Notes: generated by a model from the sequence alone, not told the origin. Counted from the stretch's first letter, positions 26,316 through 35,225 are shown. The stretch is 64,000 nucleotides of DNA from Saccharopolyspora spinosa NRRL 18395 (GCF_000194155.1 NZ_GL877879.1:508634-572633), one strand, 5' to 3'. Numbers and translations are program-made.

Positions 26316-26538
26316 ACGCCCCGGCGAGGACGACGTCCTCGACACCTGGCTGGGCGGGCAGGAGGTGCACCGCTACGCCGACCTCGCTCCGCTGGTCGGC
26401 GTGCAAGGCAACACCGAAGGCATGGCCCTCCACGCGAGGCAGGGTGCTGCGCTGGTGCGCAGGCCCCATCCCGCTGCCGACATCGTCGCCGAGATCGAGG
26501 CCGAAGCCACTCGGGCGCTGACCGGCCTCAACCCCTGA
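26316..26538 (+). pseudogene. C-terminal fragment resembling a nitronate monooxygenase-like flavoprotein
   Basis: About 70 residues, ending GNTEGMALHARQGAALVRRP and AADIVAEIEAEATRAL, look like the end of FMN-dependent nitronate monooxygenase or enoyl-reductase proteins, where NTEGMALYAGQ is common. The rest of the TIM barrel is missing. The 280 bp upstream hold only the remnant at 26040-26205 and unassigned sequence. Confidence 0.45.
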
Positions 26539-26572
26539 GCAGCTGCCGAGAAGTTGCGCTGCCGTCCGGGAA

Positions 26573-27547
26573 TCAGCCCTTGGCTTTGAGCTTGGCGAGT
26601 TCGGCGGCGTCTTCGGCGCCGAACTGGTCCTCCAGTTGCTCCGGGGAGGCGTCGACGTCGATCTGGGCCAGCGGCACGCCGCGGGCGCTGGCGATCGCGC
26701 CGAGGCGGCGGGTCGCGCGGTCCGAGGCGTAAGCCGTGAGTTCATCCATGTCCAGTTCGAAGGGCAGCACCTCGGGTGCGTCCTCCGGCTTCCACTGGAC
26801 CTGGGCGATGGCGTGCGGCAGCAGCCGGCCCATCTGGTCCTGCACCACGTCCCAGTTGCGCTCGTCGGCGGCGACGTGGCGGCGGCAGGTGAACGTGCCC
26901 CACGCCATGTGGCGGCGCTCGTCGTCGCCGATGCGCCGGATGACCTCCTGCATGCCGGGCAGGATGCCGCGGCTGACGCAGATCTTGTGCCAGGCGTAGT
27001 AGCCGGTCAGGGCCAGCGTGCCCTCCACGACGTGGTTGTAGGTGACCGACGCGCGCACCTGGTTCTCCGGGCTGGGGTCGTCGTGCAGCGCGTGCAGCGA
27101 CTCGGGCAGCGCACGGTAGAAGATCTCGCGGTAGCCGGGGTTCTCCTCGACGAGCCCGTGCAGGTCTTCGGTGAGTCCGATGGCGTCCAGCCACAGCCGG
27201 AACACCTGGGTGTGCTTGGCCTCTTCGAACACGAACTGCGTCAGGTACATCTCGTCGCCGAACCGGCCCTCGGCGGCCATCGCGGCCACGAACGGCTGGA
27301 GGTCCTGGGTTACGGCTTCTTCGCCGGCGATGAACTGAGCGCAGAGGCCGGCCACGCTGCGCTGCTCTTCCTCGTTGAGCCGCCGCCAGTCCTCGGTGTC
27401 CTTGCTGAAGTCGATGTCGGCGGGGTTCCAGAACTTGGCGTTGCCCTTGTTGAAGAGGCGCAGCGGCAGCGAGTCCCAGTTCAGGCCGCTGGCCCGCAGG
27501 GAGTGGAAACCTTCGCGATGGGCGGGGTGCGCGGTGGTGCTAATCAT
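26573..27547 (-). CDS. R2-like ligand-binding oxidase (R2lox)
   Basis: The 324-residue ferritin-like protein matches the Mn/Fe R2lox group rather than a true ribonucleotide reductase R2. All six metal ligands can be placed: Glu76, Glu109, His112, Glu175, Glu210 and His213. They are offset by eight from M. tuberculosis R2lox. The Val79 and Tyr170 pair that forms the ether cross-link is also present ([14 protein letters not shown]). Such proteins bind a long-chain ligand and perform two-electron oxidations on an unknown substrate. ATG 27545-27547 is used. A -10-like TAATAT lies at 27579-27584. Neighbours give no functional hint. Confidence 0.9.
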   Translation of the reverse strand: MISTTAHPAHREGFHSLRASGLNWDSLPLRLFNKGNAKFWNPADIDFSKDTEDWRRLNEEEQRSVAGLCAQFIAGEEAVTQDLQPFVAAMAAEGRFGDEMYLTQFVFEEAKHTQVFRLWLDAIGLTEDLHGLVEENPGYREIFYRALPESLHALHDDPSPENQVRASVTYNHVVEGTLALTGYYAWHKICVSRGILPGMQEVIRRIGDDERRHMAWGTFTCRRHVAADERNWDVVQDQMGRLLPHAIAQVQWKPEDAPEVLPFELDMDELTAYASDRATRRLGAIASARGVPLAQIDVDASPEQLEDQFGAEDAAELAKLKAKG

Positions 27548-27668
27548 TGAAGGACTCCAGCTCGCCGAAATGTGAGAAATATTACGACACGATTTTCGGT
27601 ACTGCACAGTTTCGAGTCAAGGGATTGGGAGCCGGGCGGCGAGTCCGCTCGTACGTAGGGTGAGGCGC

Positions 27669-28289
27669 GTGGCAGAACAGCGCAGTGCCCCGACCGTCGG
27701 TTTCGACCTGGACATGACCCTGATCGACCCGCGCCCCGGCATGGTGCGCGCCATCGAAGCACTGAACGCGGAGTTCGCGTTGTCACTGGACGGCGAGGCC
27801 TTCGCCGCGCACCTGGGGCCGCCGCTGGCCGACGCGATGCGCGGATACGGCTTCGACGAGCCGATGGTCGAGCGGCTGGTTAACCACTTCCGCGAGATCT
27901 ACCCGTCAGTGGTGGTCGGGGTGACCGAGCCGATGCCGGGCGCCGCGCGGGCGCTGGATGCGGTCCGCGAAGCCGGCGGGCGCACGTTGGTGATAACCGG
28001 GAAGTTCGAGCCGAACGCGGCCCTGCATCTCAAGGCGTTCGGCTGGGACGTCGACCTGCTCGCCGGCGATGTATTCGCCGCGGCGAAGGGTGAGGTGCTG
28101 CGCGAGGAGGGCGCGACGATCTACGTCGGCGACCACCTCGGCGACATCGTCGGCGCGAAGACTGCGGGAGCGGTCGCCGTCGGCGTGGCCACCGGCCCCT
28201 ACGGCGTCGACGAGCTGGTGGAGGCCGGTGCCGACGTCGCGCTGCGCGACCTGACGGAGTTCCCGGAGTGGCTCGCGCAGCACGCCTGA
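27669..28289 (+). CDS. HAD-superfamily hydrolase (phosphoglycolate phosphatase-like)
   Basis: The 206-residue product has HAD motifs in order: FDLDMTLID, TGKFEPN (motif II-like), a lysine in AAAKGEVL, and GDHLGDIVGAK. It has an alpha-helical cap. Substrate unknown. GTG 27669 is preferred because GGTGAGG precedes it; GTG 27660 would add three residues. It is divergent from R2lox with about 120 bp between. Confidence 0.87.
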   Translation: MAEQRSAPTVGFDLDMTLIDPRPGMVRAIEALNAEFALSLDGEAFAAHLGPPLADAMRGYGFDEPMVERLVNHFREIYPSVVVGVTEPMPGAARALDAVREAGGRTLVITGKFEPNAALHLKAFGWDVDLLAGDVFAAAKGEVLREEGATIYVGDHLGDIVGAKTAGAVAVGVATGPYGVDELVEAGADVALRDLTEFPEWLAQHA

Positions 28290-28318
28290 TCGTGCTGGGG
28301 TGCCTGGAGGAGTAGGAG

Positions 28319-28338
28319 GCGATTTCGCGCGAAATCGC
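28319..28338. repeat. Perfect 20-bp palindrome GCGATTTCGCGCGAAATCGC
   Basis: Best copy of the dispersed palindrome family in this window. It lies 30 bp after the HAD stop in a convergent gap, where it could act as a bidirectional hairpin or a protein-binding site. Confidence 0.8.
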
Positions 28339-28381
28339 GGGCGTGGAACCCCTGTGCCGGGCGTGGTCTCGCTTGGCGGAT

Positions 28382-28606
28382 TCAGCGCCTGCGGTTGCGG
28401 AAGATGGTTGCGACCACGCCGAAGATCAGGCCGGCCGGGCACAGCAGGGTGGCGAGGTTCAGCCAGATCGGCAGGTTCTGGTAGCCGGCGGCGGCCAGCC
28501 CGAAGATCATGACGATCGCCAGCAGGCCCAACCCGAACAGGACCATCGATACCAAGAGCACTGCGGACCTGGACCTTGCACTAGCCATGCTGAGCAGCGT
28601 ATTCAC
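28382..28606 (-). CDS. Small membrane protein, two helices, function unknown
   Basis: About 68-74 residues, depending on start (GTG 28606 or ATG 28588). Two hydrophobic segments, SAVLLVSMVLFGLGLLAIVM and LATLLCPAGLIFGVVATIF, are followed by a basic tail RNRRR. This is a typical actinobacterial small membrane protein. No family is recognised. It lies between the HAD gene and the cold-shock gene on the opposite strand. Confidence 0.65.
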   Translation of the reverse strand: MNTLLSMASARSRSAVLLVSMVLFGLGLLAIVMIFGLAAAGYQNLPIWLNLATLLCPAGLIFGVVATIFRNRRR

Positions 28607-28829
28607 GACTGAACCGGGTGCCGCAGCGGGCCTTGGTCAATAAGGTCGGGTGTTATCGGCTGGTTACGCGGTACGCTTGGCGTGACGCGTCCCGGCGCGC
28701 CCAACTGCGTGGCGTATTCGGGGCGCTTTCGTCGTGCCGGGGTCGTTCGGTCCCACTCGGCGGAGCAGACAACGACGACGGAGGCCCCGGAGACCGGGGC
28801 GGCGCATTCGACAGGGAACGGTGAGGACA

Positions 28830-29222
28830 GTGCCTACCGGCAGGGTCAAGTGGTTCGACGCGGAAAAAGGCTTCGGCTTCCTGACCCAGGACGGTGGGGA
28901 GGACGTTTACGTGCGGTCCTCCGCGCTGCCGTCCGGCGTGGATGCGCTCAAAACCGGCCAGCGCGTCGACTTCGACATGGCGCAGGGGCGCCGCGGTCCG
29001 CAGGCGCTCAAGGTGAAGCTGCTGGACCCGCTGCCGTCGGTGGCGGAGGCGCACCGCCGCTCCGCCGACGAACTCCACGGCATGGTCGAGGACATGATCA
29101 AGCTCCTGGAGCTGAAGATCCAGCCCGACCTGCGCCGCGGTCGCTACCCGGATCGCAAGGTCGCCAAGCGCATCGGTGAGGTCGTCCGGGCGGTCGCCCG
29201 CGAGCTCGATCCGGGCACCTGA
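28830..29222 (+). CDS. Cold-shock domain protein with C-terminal extension (CspB type)
   Basis: The 130-residue protein starts with a cold-shock domain ([15 protein letters not shown], then the changed second motif [10 protein letters not shown]), ending at about residue 65. An alpha-helical, charged extension follows ([20 protein letters not shown]). Mycobacterial CspB has the same layout. It should bind single-stranded RNA or DNA. GTG 28830 (MPTGRVKW) is chosen since the domain begins there. A strong hairpin follows the stop. Confidence 0.9.
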   Translation: MPTGRVKWFDAEKGFGFLTQDGGEDVYVRSSALPSGVDALKTGQRVDFDMAQGRRGPQALKVKLLDPLPSVAEAHRRSADELHGMVEDMIKLLELKIQPDLRRGRYPDRKVAKRIGEVVRAVARELDPGT

Positions 29223-29233
29223 CGAACGTCGCG

Positions 29234-29265
29234 GAGGCCGGGCGCATCGCGGTGCGCCCGGCCTC
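29234..29265 (+). terminator. Terminator after the cold-shock gene
   Basis: GAGGCCGGGCGCA and TGCGCCCGGCCTC form a perfect 13-bp stem with a 6-nt loop, 12 bases after the stop. Confidence 0.85.
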
Positions 29266-29268
29266 TTC

Positions 29269-29770
29269 ATGCCTTTCGGCAGGGGTGGCCGTGGTCGGTC
29301 GGCAGATCCGGCGATGGGTGTCCGGATTCCTAGATTCACCTGCAAGAAAGCCAAGATCATCGCGCTCGCGGTGGCGCTTGGGATCTCCCTCGGCCCGGCG
29401 ACGGCGCACGCCGCGCCAGAGCCGACTGCGCCCGCCATCGACGAGTACCTGACCGACGCGCTCGAATCCACCGGCGTGCCCGGGTTCTCGGTCGTGGTCA
29501 CCAAGGACGACAGGGTCGTGCACGCCGCCGGTTACGGCCACGATTCCAAGGGCAGCCGATCACCGCGGACACCCCGATGCGGGTCGCGGCGGTGAGCAAG
29601 TCGTTCACCAGACTTCCGGTTTCTCCGTCCGCACGATCGACATCAACGCGCTGGAAGACGCGGGCTCGCTCGCCGACTACGGCTCGCGGCTGACCACTGG
29701 TTCGCTGGCCGCCGAGCCGGGCGCGCATTGTGAGGACTGCAACGTCAACTACGACCATGCGCCCGGGCGG
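29269..29770 (+). pseudogene. Serine hydrolase (beta-lactamase family), frameshifted and deleted
   Basis: A signal peptide (IIALAVALGISLG, ATAHA) leads into STGVPGFSVVVTKDDRVVHA, the usual start of secreted class C beta-lactamase-like hydrolases. The frame shifts near 29553; another frame gives PITADTPMRVAAVSKSFT, containing the catalytic SxxK. A third frame gives HQTSGFSVRTIDINALEDAG and the YxN-like CNVNYDHA. A deletion joins SKSFT to HQTSG. The C-terminal two thirds are absent. It is clearly dead and merges into the regulator remnant that follows. Confidence 0.75.
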
Positions 29771-30100
29771 AGCGCGAACACCGCATCGGCGTTCGCGCCG
29801 TCGCCGACGGCGCGGGGTACCTGTCGCTCGGATCTCGCAACGGGTGATCGCGGAGATGCACGGCGGCCGGGCCACCCGGCGCAACGCCGCCCGCGACCGG
29901 GTGGCGACCCTGACCCGGCGGGAACGCGAGGTGCTGGCGCTGGCCGGCGCGGGACTGTCCAAACAGGACGTCGCGCAGCGGCTGTTCCTGGCCTAAGGCA
30001 CCGTAAGACGCACGTCCGGGCGATCCTGCAGCGCCTGTCCGCGAACAATCGCGTCCTGGCTGCGATCACCGCCTACGAGGCAGGGCTGGTCGGCGGCTGA
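29770..30100 (+). pseudogene. NarL/LuxR-type response regulator, C-terminal remnant
   Basis: Pieces in different frames reconstruct the end of a response regulator: RAVADGA, then RISQRVIAEMHGG, the HTH start LTRREREVLALAGAGLSKQD, VAQRLFLA followed by an in-frame stop, and KTHVRAILQRL...NRVLAAITAYEAGLV. The receiver domain is absent. At least one stop and two frameshifts are present. Confidence 0.75.
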
Positions 30101-30108
30101 AGCCGCCG

Positions 30109-30585
30109 TCACTCGTGGATGTTCAGGATCCAGGTGCCGCCGATGCCGAAGTCGACACCGCCGTCCGTGCCCTGGGTCAGCACCGCCGAGAACTGCTGGA
30201 CCTCCACGTGCTCCAGCCTGGTGCCGTCCGGCGGCACCTGCAGCGTGTAGGCGTGGCGCTCGTTGGGGCGGAAGACCGCGCTGCGGCCGTCCAGCTCCTG
30301 GCCGTTCGTGCCGCGGTAGATGAACGCCACCTGCCACGGCGTGGCGGCGACCTCGCCGGGCACCGAGATCTGCAGCGGATCGTTGTCCGGCACCCGCAGG
30401 TTGCCGACGGTGTTCTCCGACGGCTGCACGCAGTTCTGCCCCGTCGCGTCGCAGAGCTGGGCGGGGTTGACGGCCACCGAGTTCCCGTGCGAGTAGAAGG
30501 TGACCTGCGGTTCGCTGGGTGCGGCACAACCGGCGACGAGCGCGATGCCCGCCACCGCCAGCAGCGGCTTCAGTCCACGATGCAC
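30109..30585 (-). CDS. DUF2771 lipoprotein
   Basis: The 158-residue product has a lipoprotein signal ending ALVAGC (Cys20) and a beta-rich domain of the DUF2771 family (QVTFYSHGNSVAVNPAQLCD; two Cys likely disulfide-bonded). It starts nine bases after the MFS gene upstream of it, so the two are coexpressed. The function is unknown. The same pair occurs near cold-shock and DUF3027 genes in many actinobacteria, as here. Confidence 0.88.
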   Translation of the reverse strand: MHRGLKPLLAVAGIALVAGCAAPSEPQVTFYSHGNSVAVNPAQLCDATGQNCVQPSENTVGNLRVPDNDPLQISVPGEVAATPWQVAFIYRGTNGQELDGRSAVFRPNERHAYTLQVPPDGTRLEHVEVQQFSAVLTQGTDGGVDFGIGGTWILNIHE

Positions 30586-30594
30586 GGTCCGAGC

Positions 30595-32322
30595 CTACGA
30601 CTTGGTCCCCGATCGTGCGGTGGCCGGTGCCGCCCGGCGCCGGATGCGGGGCAGCAGCGTGCCGCCGCGCCCGGCGACGATCGTCTGCGCCAGCACCAGC
30701 GCCAGCACGGCGGAGACGACGACGAACCCGATCCAGTAGACCGGTGGCAGCAGGACGCCCAGCGCGCCGCCGAAGACCCAGCTGAGCTGCAAGATCGTCT
30801 CAGACCGGCCGAAGGCCGAGGCCCGCGAGGCCTCCGGCATGTCGTGCTGGATCACCGCGTCCAGACAGACCTTCGCCAGCGCGCTCGCCGTCGCACCCAC
30901 CAGGCCGACCACCACCGCGAGCGGCAGCCCGGCCAGCACGGCCGCGCACCCGGCGACGGCCAGCGCGCTGCCCAGGCAGGCGATGATCACCCGGTCCGGC
31001 TTGCCGAAGTGCATCTTCGAACCCAGCCCGTTGCCGAGGAAGCTGCCGACCCCGGCCGCGCCGCCGACCAGGCCGAGCAGAACCAGCTGCATGAACGGCT
31101 CGTGCTGGGTGCTCTGCTTGATCACGAACGCGGCGAACAGCGTCAAGAACCCGGTCAGCACCCGGATGCCGCCGTTGCCCCACAGCGCCACGACCACGTG
31201 CCCGCTCAGCGGGACCTTCTTGGCCTGCTGCGGGTGGGAGCCGATCGACGTCGGGACCTCGCCCTCGGTGCGCTCCACCCAGCCGGGAATCCGCAGGCAC
31301 AGCCACACGCCGCCGGCGGCCATCGCGGCCATGAACCACAGCGCGCCCTCGGAACCCAGCAGCCAGGCGAAGCCGGAGGCGATCGCGCCGAAGATCCCGC
31401 CCGCGGCCATGCCGAACGCGGTCAGCCGGGAGTTGGCTTTGGTCAGCGTGATCTGCGACGGCAGCACCCGCGGCGTCATCGCCGCCTTGAGCACGCCGAA
31501 GGACTTCGACAGCACCATGCAGCCCAGCGCCGCCGGGTACAGCAACCAGCTGTTGAAGTTCAGCGCCATCACGGCCGCGAGCAGCACCCGGACCGCGAAG
31601 GACGCGGCGAGCGCGATGCGGCGGCCCTGCTGCAGCCGGTCCAGCGCCGGCCCGATCACCGGGGCGATCACCGCGAACGGAGCGACCGTGATCAGCAGGT
31701 AGAGCGCGACCTTGTCCTTGCTCTCGCCGGTGGCGGCGGAGAAGAAAAGCGTGTTGGCCAGCGCGACCGCCATCGCGGCGTCCACCGCGTAGTTGCCCAT
31801 CACGGCATAGGTGAACTTCGCGAGCCCGGACCGGTCGGCGCCGTCGGCGTGCGCGAGCGAGAAGAACATCCGCATCGCGCGTTGCGTCAGGTCCCGGCTG
31901 CGCCACGCGGCAACACGGGTGACGGTCAGCTTCCGGGGCGGCGCGGTGCTGCGGGGCTTCTCCGGTTCGGGCTGTTCGGGGTCTTCCGTGCTGCCGGGGT
32001 CGTCTCCGGGCAGCGGTGGCAGCCGCCGGGCGCTGCTGCGCGGGTGCTCATAATCCGGATCCTCTTCCCACGGGTACCGCCGCCCGCCCCGCCGGGAACT
32101 CGCACCGGAACCCCGCCGGTCGTCCCTGCTCGACGACGCCTCGAACCGGTTCTCGGCGCGCTGCTCGTGGTTCGGCTCGGCACGCTGCGCCGAGCCGTGC
32201 TCGGCCTCCCGGCCGCCTTCGGCGTACCAACCGCGCTTGCGGCGCTGCCCGGCGCCCCAGCCCGATCGGCCGCGCGAGGCGTCCGACCGCTGGTCGTGGC
32301 GTCGCAAACCCATACCGTTCAT
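30595..32322 (-). CDS. MFS transporter with long hydrophilic N-terminus
   Basis: The 575-residue membrane protein has an Arg/Glu/Pro-rich cytoplasmic N-terminus of about 140 residues, followed by about 12 hydrophobic segments of a major facilitator permease (from FTYAVMGNYAVDAAMAVALA to FVVVSAVLALVLAQ). Substrate unknown. ATG 32322 gives MNGMGLRRHDQ; a shorter form starting near the first helix cannot be excluded. It is transcribed with the DUF2771 gene. Confidence 0.85.
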   Translation of the reverse strand: MNGMGLRRHDQRSDASRGRSGWGAGQRRKRGWYAEGGREAEHGSAQRAEPNHEQRAENRFEASSSRDDRRGSGASSRRGGRRYPWEEDPDYEHPRSSARRLPPLPGDDPGSTEDPEQPEPEKPRSTAPPRKLTVTRVAAWRSRDLTQRAMRMFFSLAHADGADRSGLAKFTYAVMGNYAVDAAMAVALANTLFFSAATGESKDKVALYLLITVAPFAVIAPVIGPALDRLQQGRRIALAASFAVRVLLAAVMALNFNSWLLYPAALGCMVLSKSFGVLKAAMTPRVLPSQITLTKANSRLTAFGMAAGGIFGAIASGFAWLLGSEGALWFMAAMAAGGVWLCLRIPGWVERTEGEVPTSIGSHPQQAKKVPLSGHVVVALWGNGGIRVLTGFLTLFAAFVIKQSTQHEPFMQLVLLGLVGGAAGVGSFLGNGLGSKMHFGKPDRVIIACLGSALAVAGCAAVLAGLPLAVVVGLVGATASALAKVCLDAVIQHDMPEASRASAFGRSETILQLSWVFGGALGVLLPPVYWIGFVVVSAVLALVLAQTIVAGRGGTLLPRIRRRAAPATARSGTKS

Positions 32323-32695
32323 CCTGCCTCACCCGCCTCCGGCCGATCGGGCCTCCGACGGATTTCGGCGGTCCCACGGATAAAGAGGACGGAACCCGCC
32401 TGCCAGATACACCCGGACACCATCGAGCGACATCAACGCCCCAAAACCACCCCCGTCCGGGTGGTCCAAAGCAACTCCGGAGCCCCGTCAGTGCTTTTCG
32501 GAGTCATAGCGAGCACCCAACCACGCTCACGGCCGGTGACCTGCGGATACAGCCCGACGCCGTGCACTGGCGCAAATTCACTTGAAATCGGACCTTCGAT
32601 TTCAAAGGAAATTGCGGCCACGCAGCGGGACCGTGCCTGAAAATCGACGGCTTCCACAGTCCCAAAAAGCGCACGGGCATCTGAGCAGGCAGAAC
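32323..32695. other. Intergenic region with a dispersed palindrome
   Basis: The 373-bp gap between the MFS gene and the DUF4261-like gene (both minus) contains the palindrome at 32575-32618. Otherwise nothing recognisable is seen. Confidence 0.5.
32575..32618. repeat. 44-bp palindrome of the AATTTC...GAAATCG family
   Basis: The arms CAAATTCACTTGAAATCGGA and CGATTTCAAAGGAAATTGC are complementary apart from a few bases, with the centre at ACCTT. Related sequences form the right ends of the elements at 15976-16190 and 55773-56067, recur at 56117-56140, and start the modB gene at 21857-21885. Confidence 0.75.
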
Positions 32696-33445
32696 TCAGG
32701 CCGGGGTCAGGCGCCAGTAGCCGTAGGGGTTGAAGAAGATGTCCTCGTCGTCGTAGCGGTCGCACGCGTGCTGGTGCAGCAGCCAGCGCGGCGCGTCCTC
32801 GGCGAGCCGGAACCCCTCGCCGTCCCGGATCTCCGCCGCCCGCGGCTCGGTCAGCAGGTACCCCGCGAGGCCGTCGATCAGCTCCACCCACTCGCCGAGC
32901 CGGCTCTCGTCGAGCAGCCCCTCGGTCTCCAACTCCACATCGGGCACCCCGAGCAGGTGCATGCCGCAGCTGTGCAGCACGTCGCCGCTGTGGATCGGCC
33001 GCTTCACCCAGGCCCGGCGGAGCGCATCGGGCTTGGCGGCGTCCTCGGCCAGCGCCAGCCACGTCTCCCGACTGTGCGCGAGACCGCTGCTCTCGCTCTT
33101 GATGGCGGTCGCGCCCAAGCGCTCGAACAGCTCCGCAACCACGGCCAGCATCCGCTCGGAGATGTAGGGAGCGTGCTCCTGCCCGCCCTTCGCGAGCACG
33201 TAGGCGACCGAATCGTGCTCGTCGACCGCGTCCCAGTCGGCGTCGGTGAAGGTCAACCCAGCCAGGCAGGCCTCGAACGCGTCGGGCATCCGCGGATCGT
33301 GCTCCTGCACCGAGAACTCCCGGTCCAGCGAGAACTGCGGTCCGCCGACGGCACCGGCGACTCGCTCGACCGCGTCGAAGTTCATGCCGGTGCCGAGCAC
33401 GCAGAGCACGTGCAGCGGCTCCACCAAGTCCTCTTGATCATCCAT
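32696..33445 (-). CDS. Uncharacterised protein, possibly DUF4261-like
   Basis: The 249-residue soluble protein begins MDDQEDLVEPLHVLCVLG and has SESSGLAHSRETWLALAED followed by SGDVLHSCGMHLLGVPDVEL. That last phrase resembles the C-terminal GMH.LG.PD.E of DUF4261 proteins. No signal peptide, membrane helix or catalytic motif is apparent. It is acidic and rich in Trp/Tyr at the C-terminus (FFNPYGYWRL). The stop-to-start distance to the glutaminyl cyclase gene upstream is 19 bp, so they may be cotranscribed. Confidence 0.6.
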   Translation of the reverse strand: MDDQEDLVEPLHVLCVLGTGMNFDAVERVAGAVGGPQFSLDREFSVQEHDPRMPDAFEACLAGLTFTDADWDAVDEHDSVAYVLAKGGQEHAPYISERMLAVVAELFERLGATAIKSESSGLAHSRETWLALAEDAAKPDALRRAWVKRPIHSGDVLHSCGMHLLGVPDVELETEGLLDESRLGEWVELIDGLAGYLLTEPRAAEIRDGEGFRLAEDAPRWLLHQHACDRYDDEDIFFNPYGYWRLTPA

Positions 33446-33464
33446 GCGCCGACCGTACTAATGA

Positions 33465-34307
33465 TCACGTTGGTACGAAGCGAACTCGGAAAATCGACGG
33501 CCAGTACTTCCCGGTGAGCAGGAACTCGTCGGTGCCGGGCACGGCGGCGATGCCGTTGAGCACGTCGGTGCCCGCCCGCTGCCGGGGGCTCAGCAGCCCG
33601 GACGCGTCCGCCACAGCGGTCACCTGCCCGTTTGACGGGTCGATGCGCAGGATCTGGTCGCTGCCCCACACGTTCGCCCAGACCTGCCCGCCGACGCACT
33701 CCAGCTCGTTCAGTTCGTCGGCCGCGGACCCGCCGAGCCGCACGCCGACACCGCCGATCGGAGCGAAGGTCACCGGGTCCCGGAAGGTCAACCGGTCGCT
33801 GCCGTCGCTCATCACCAGCCGCGCCCCGTCGAAGCACAGGCCCCAGCCCTCGCCGGAGTACCCCACGCGGCGCAGCTCCGCCAGCGACTCCCGATCACGC
33901 TCCAGCGCCACCCCTTCCTGCCAGGTGAGCTGCCAGATACGGTCTCCCGTGACGGTGATGCCCTCACCGAAGAGTCCGGCCGCGAGTCGGGTTTCGCGGT
34001 GCACCTCGCCGGTAGGAAGGTCGGTGGCGCGTAGCAGCGACTCGCCATGCAAGCCGGTCCCTTCGTAGAGGGTGCCGGCGGCAAGTTCGAGGCCCTGAGT
34101 GAATGAGGAGCGGTCGTGCGGGAGCACGGAAATCACCTCCGCTCGAAGGTGTGGCACGCTTCCCGCGTGCCCAACGCCCTGATCGGTTTGCTCGCGGTTG
34201 CCCTGGCCGTCGTGCTGCGCTGGTACCTGCGGCGCGCACGCCACCAGCCCCAGCCCGATGGTGAGCACCCAGCCGCACAACACACGACGAGTCAGGAGGA
34301 GTCGCAC
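33465..34307 (-). CDS. Glutaminyl-peptide cyclotransferase (plant/bacterial type), lipoprotein
   Basis: The 280-residue secreted protein has a lipoprotein signal ending LGLVAC (Cys24) and the five-bladed propeller of the Glu_cyclase_2 family: DRSSFTQGLELAAGTLYEGT, NELECVGGQVWANVWGSDQI and NGIAAVPGTDEFLLTGKYWP. Such enzymes turn N-terminal glutamine into pyroglutamate. GTG 34305-34307 (MRLLLTRR) is chosen because the signal peptide begins there; the DUF3027 gene starts divergently 57 bp away. Confidence 0.88.
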   Translation of the reverse strand: MRLLLTRRVLCGWVLTIGLGLVACAPQVPAQHDGQGNREQTDQGVGHAGSVPHLRAEVISVLPHDRSSFTQGLELAAGTLYEGTGLHGESLLRATDLPTGEVHRETRLAAGLFGEGITVTGDRIWQLTWQEGVALERDRESLAELRRVGYSGEGWGLCFDGARLVMSDGSDRLTFRDPVTFAPIGGVGVRLGGSAADELNELECVGGQVWANVWGSDQILRIDPSNGQVTAVADASGLLSPRQRAGTDVLNGIAAVPGTDEFLLTGKYWPSIFRVRFVPT

Positions 34308-34364
34308 CCCGAAAGCCTGACACGGCCGACGGCGGCGACGACCACGTACGGCACAATCGAGCAT

Positions 34365-35225
34365 GTGACGCCTATGCCTGCTCCGATGACCAGCCCAGGC
34401 GCGGGTGCCCCGTTCGAGGACGCCGGGCTGCCTGCGCCCGTGCCGCCGAACCCGGAGCTCGCCGCTGCGGAGGACGTCGCCCGAGCTGCGGCGGAGGACG
34501 AGGCGCGGCCCGGGGACGACCCGATCGGCTCGCCGGTGCTGACCCTGGACACCGAGGTCTACGCCCCGGTCGGGGCGCACGTCGGTGTCGAGCCGGAGGG
34601 CCCGCACGCGGTCACCCACTACTTCGAGTCGAACTACCCGGGCTACGTCGGGTGGCGCTGGGCGGTCACCGTCGCCAGCGTCGGGCCGGGCGAGCCGGTG
34701 ACGGTCAGCGAGGTCGTGCTGCTGCCGGGTCCGGACGCGTTGACCGCGCCGGACTGGGTGCCGTGGAACCAGCGGGTGCGCCCGGGCGACCTCGGCGCGG
34801 GTGACCTGCTGCCGACCCCCGTGGACGACCCGCGGCTGGTGCCCGGCTACCTGGCCAGCGACGACCCGGAAGTGGAAGAGGTCGTCCACGAGGTGGGTCT
34901 CGGCCGCAAGCGGGTGCTGAGCCTGGAGGGGCGGCTGGAGGCCGCCGACCGCTGGCACAGCGGCGACTTCGGGCCGCGCTCCGAGATCGCCCGGTCGGCC
35001 CCCGGTGCCTGCGGTACCTGCGGTTTCTTCCTGAAGCTGGCGGGTTCGATGGGCGGTGCGTTCGGCGTCTGTGCCAACGAGCTCGCGCCCGCGGACGGCC
35101 GCGTGGTCAGCGTCGAGTTCGGTTGCGGCGCGCATTCCCAGGTCGAGGTGGACACCTCGTCGACGGTGCCGGTGGCCGAGGTCGTCTACGACGACGCCAC
35201 CCTGGACTTCGAGCCGCGCGGGTGA
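34365..35225 (+). CDS. DUF3027 protein with a cysteine cluster
   Basis: The 286-residue product starts at GTG 34365 (MTPMPAPMTSPG) or ATG 34374. The DUF3027 core includes VTHYFESNYPGYVGWRWAVT and WVPWNQRVRPGDLGAGD. The C-terminal part has CGTCGFFLKL, CANELAP and FGCGAHSQ, four cysteines likely to bind zinc. The function is unknown; the family is confined to actinobacteria. Its stop overlaps the start of the sacsin-like gene (GTGA), a conserved pairing. Confidence 0.88.
   Translation: MTPMPAPMTSPGAGAPFEDAGLPAPVPPNPELAAAEDVARAAAEDEARPGDDPIGSPVLTLDTEVYAPVGAHVGVEPEGPHAVTHYFESNYPGYVGWRWAVTVASVGPGEPVTVSEVVLLPGPDALTAPDWVPWNQRVRPGDLGAGDLLPTPVDDPRLVPGYLASDDPEVEEVVHEVGLGRKRVLSLEGRLEAADRWHSGDFGPRSEIARSAPGACGTCGFFLKLAGSMGGAFGVCANELAPADGRVVSVEFGCGAHSQVEVDTSSTVPVAEVVYDDATLDFEPRG

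Noticed and set aside
32115..32640. Long plus-strand frame antisense to the MFS/DUF2771 genes
   Set aside because: Composition of a shadow frame; the minus-strand genes have signal peptide and membrane helices.
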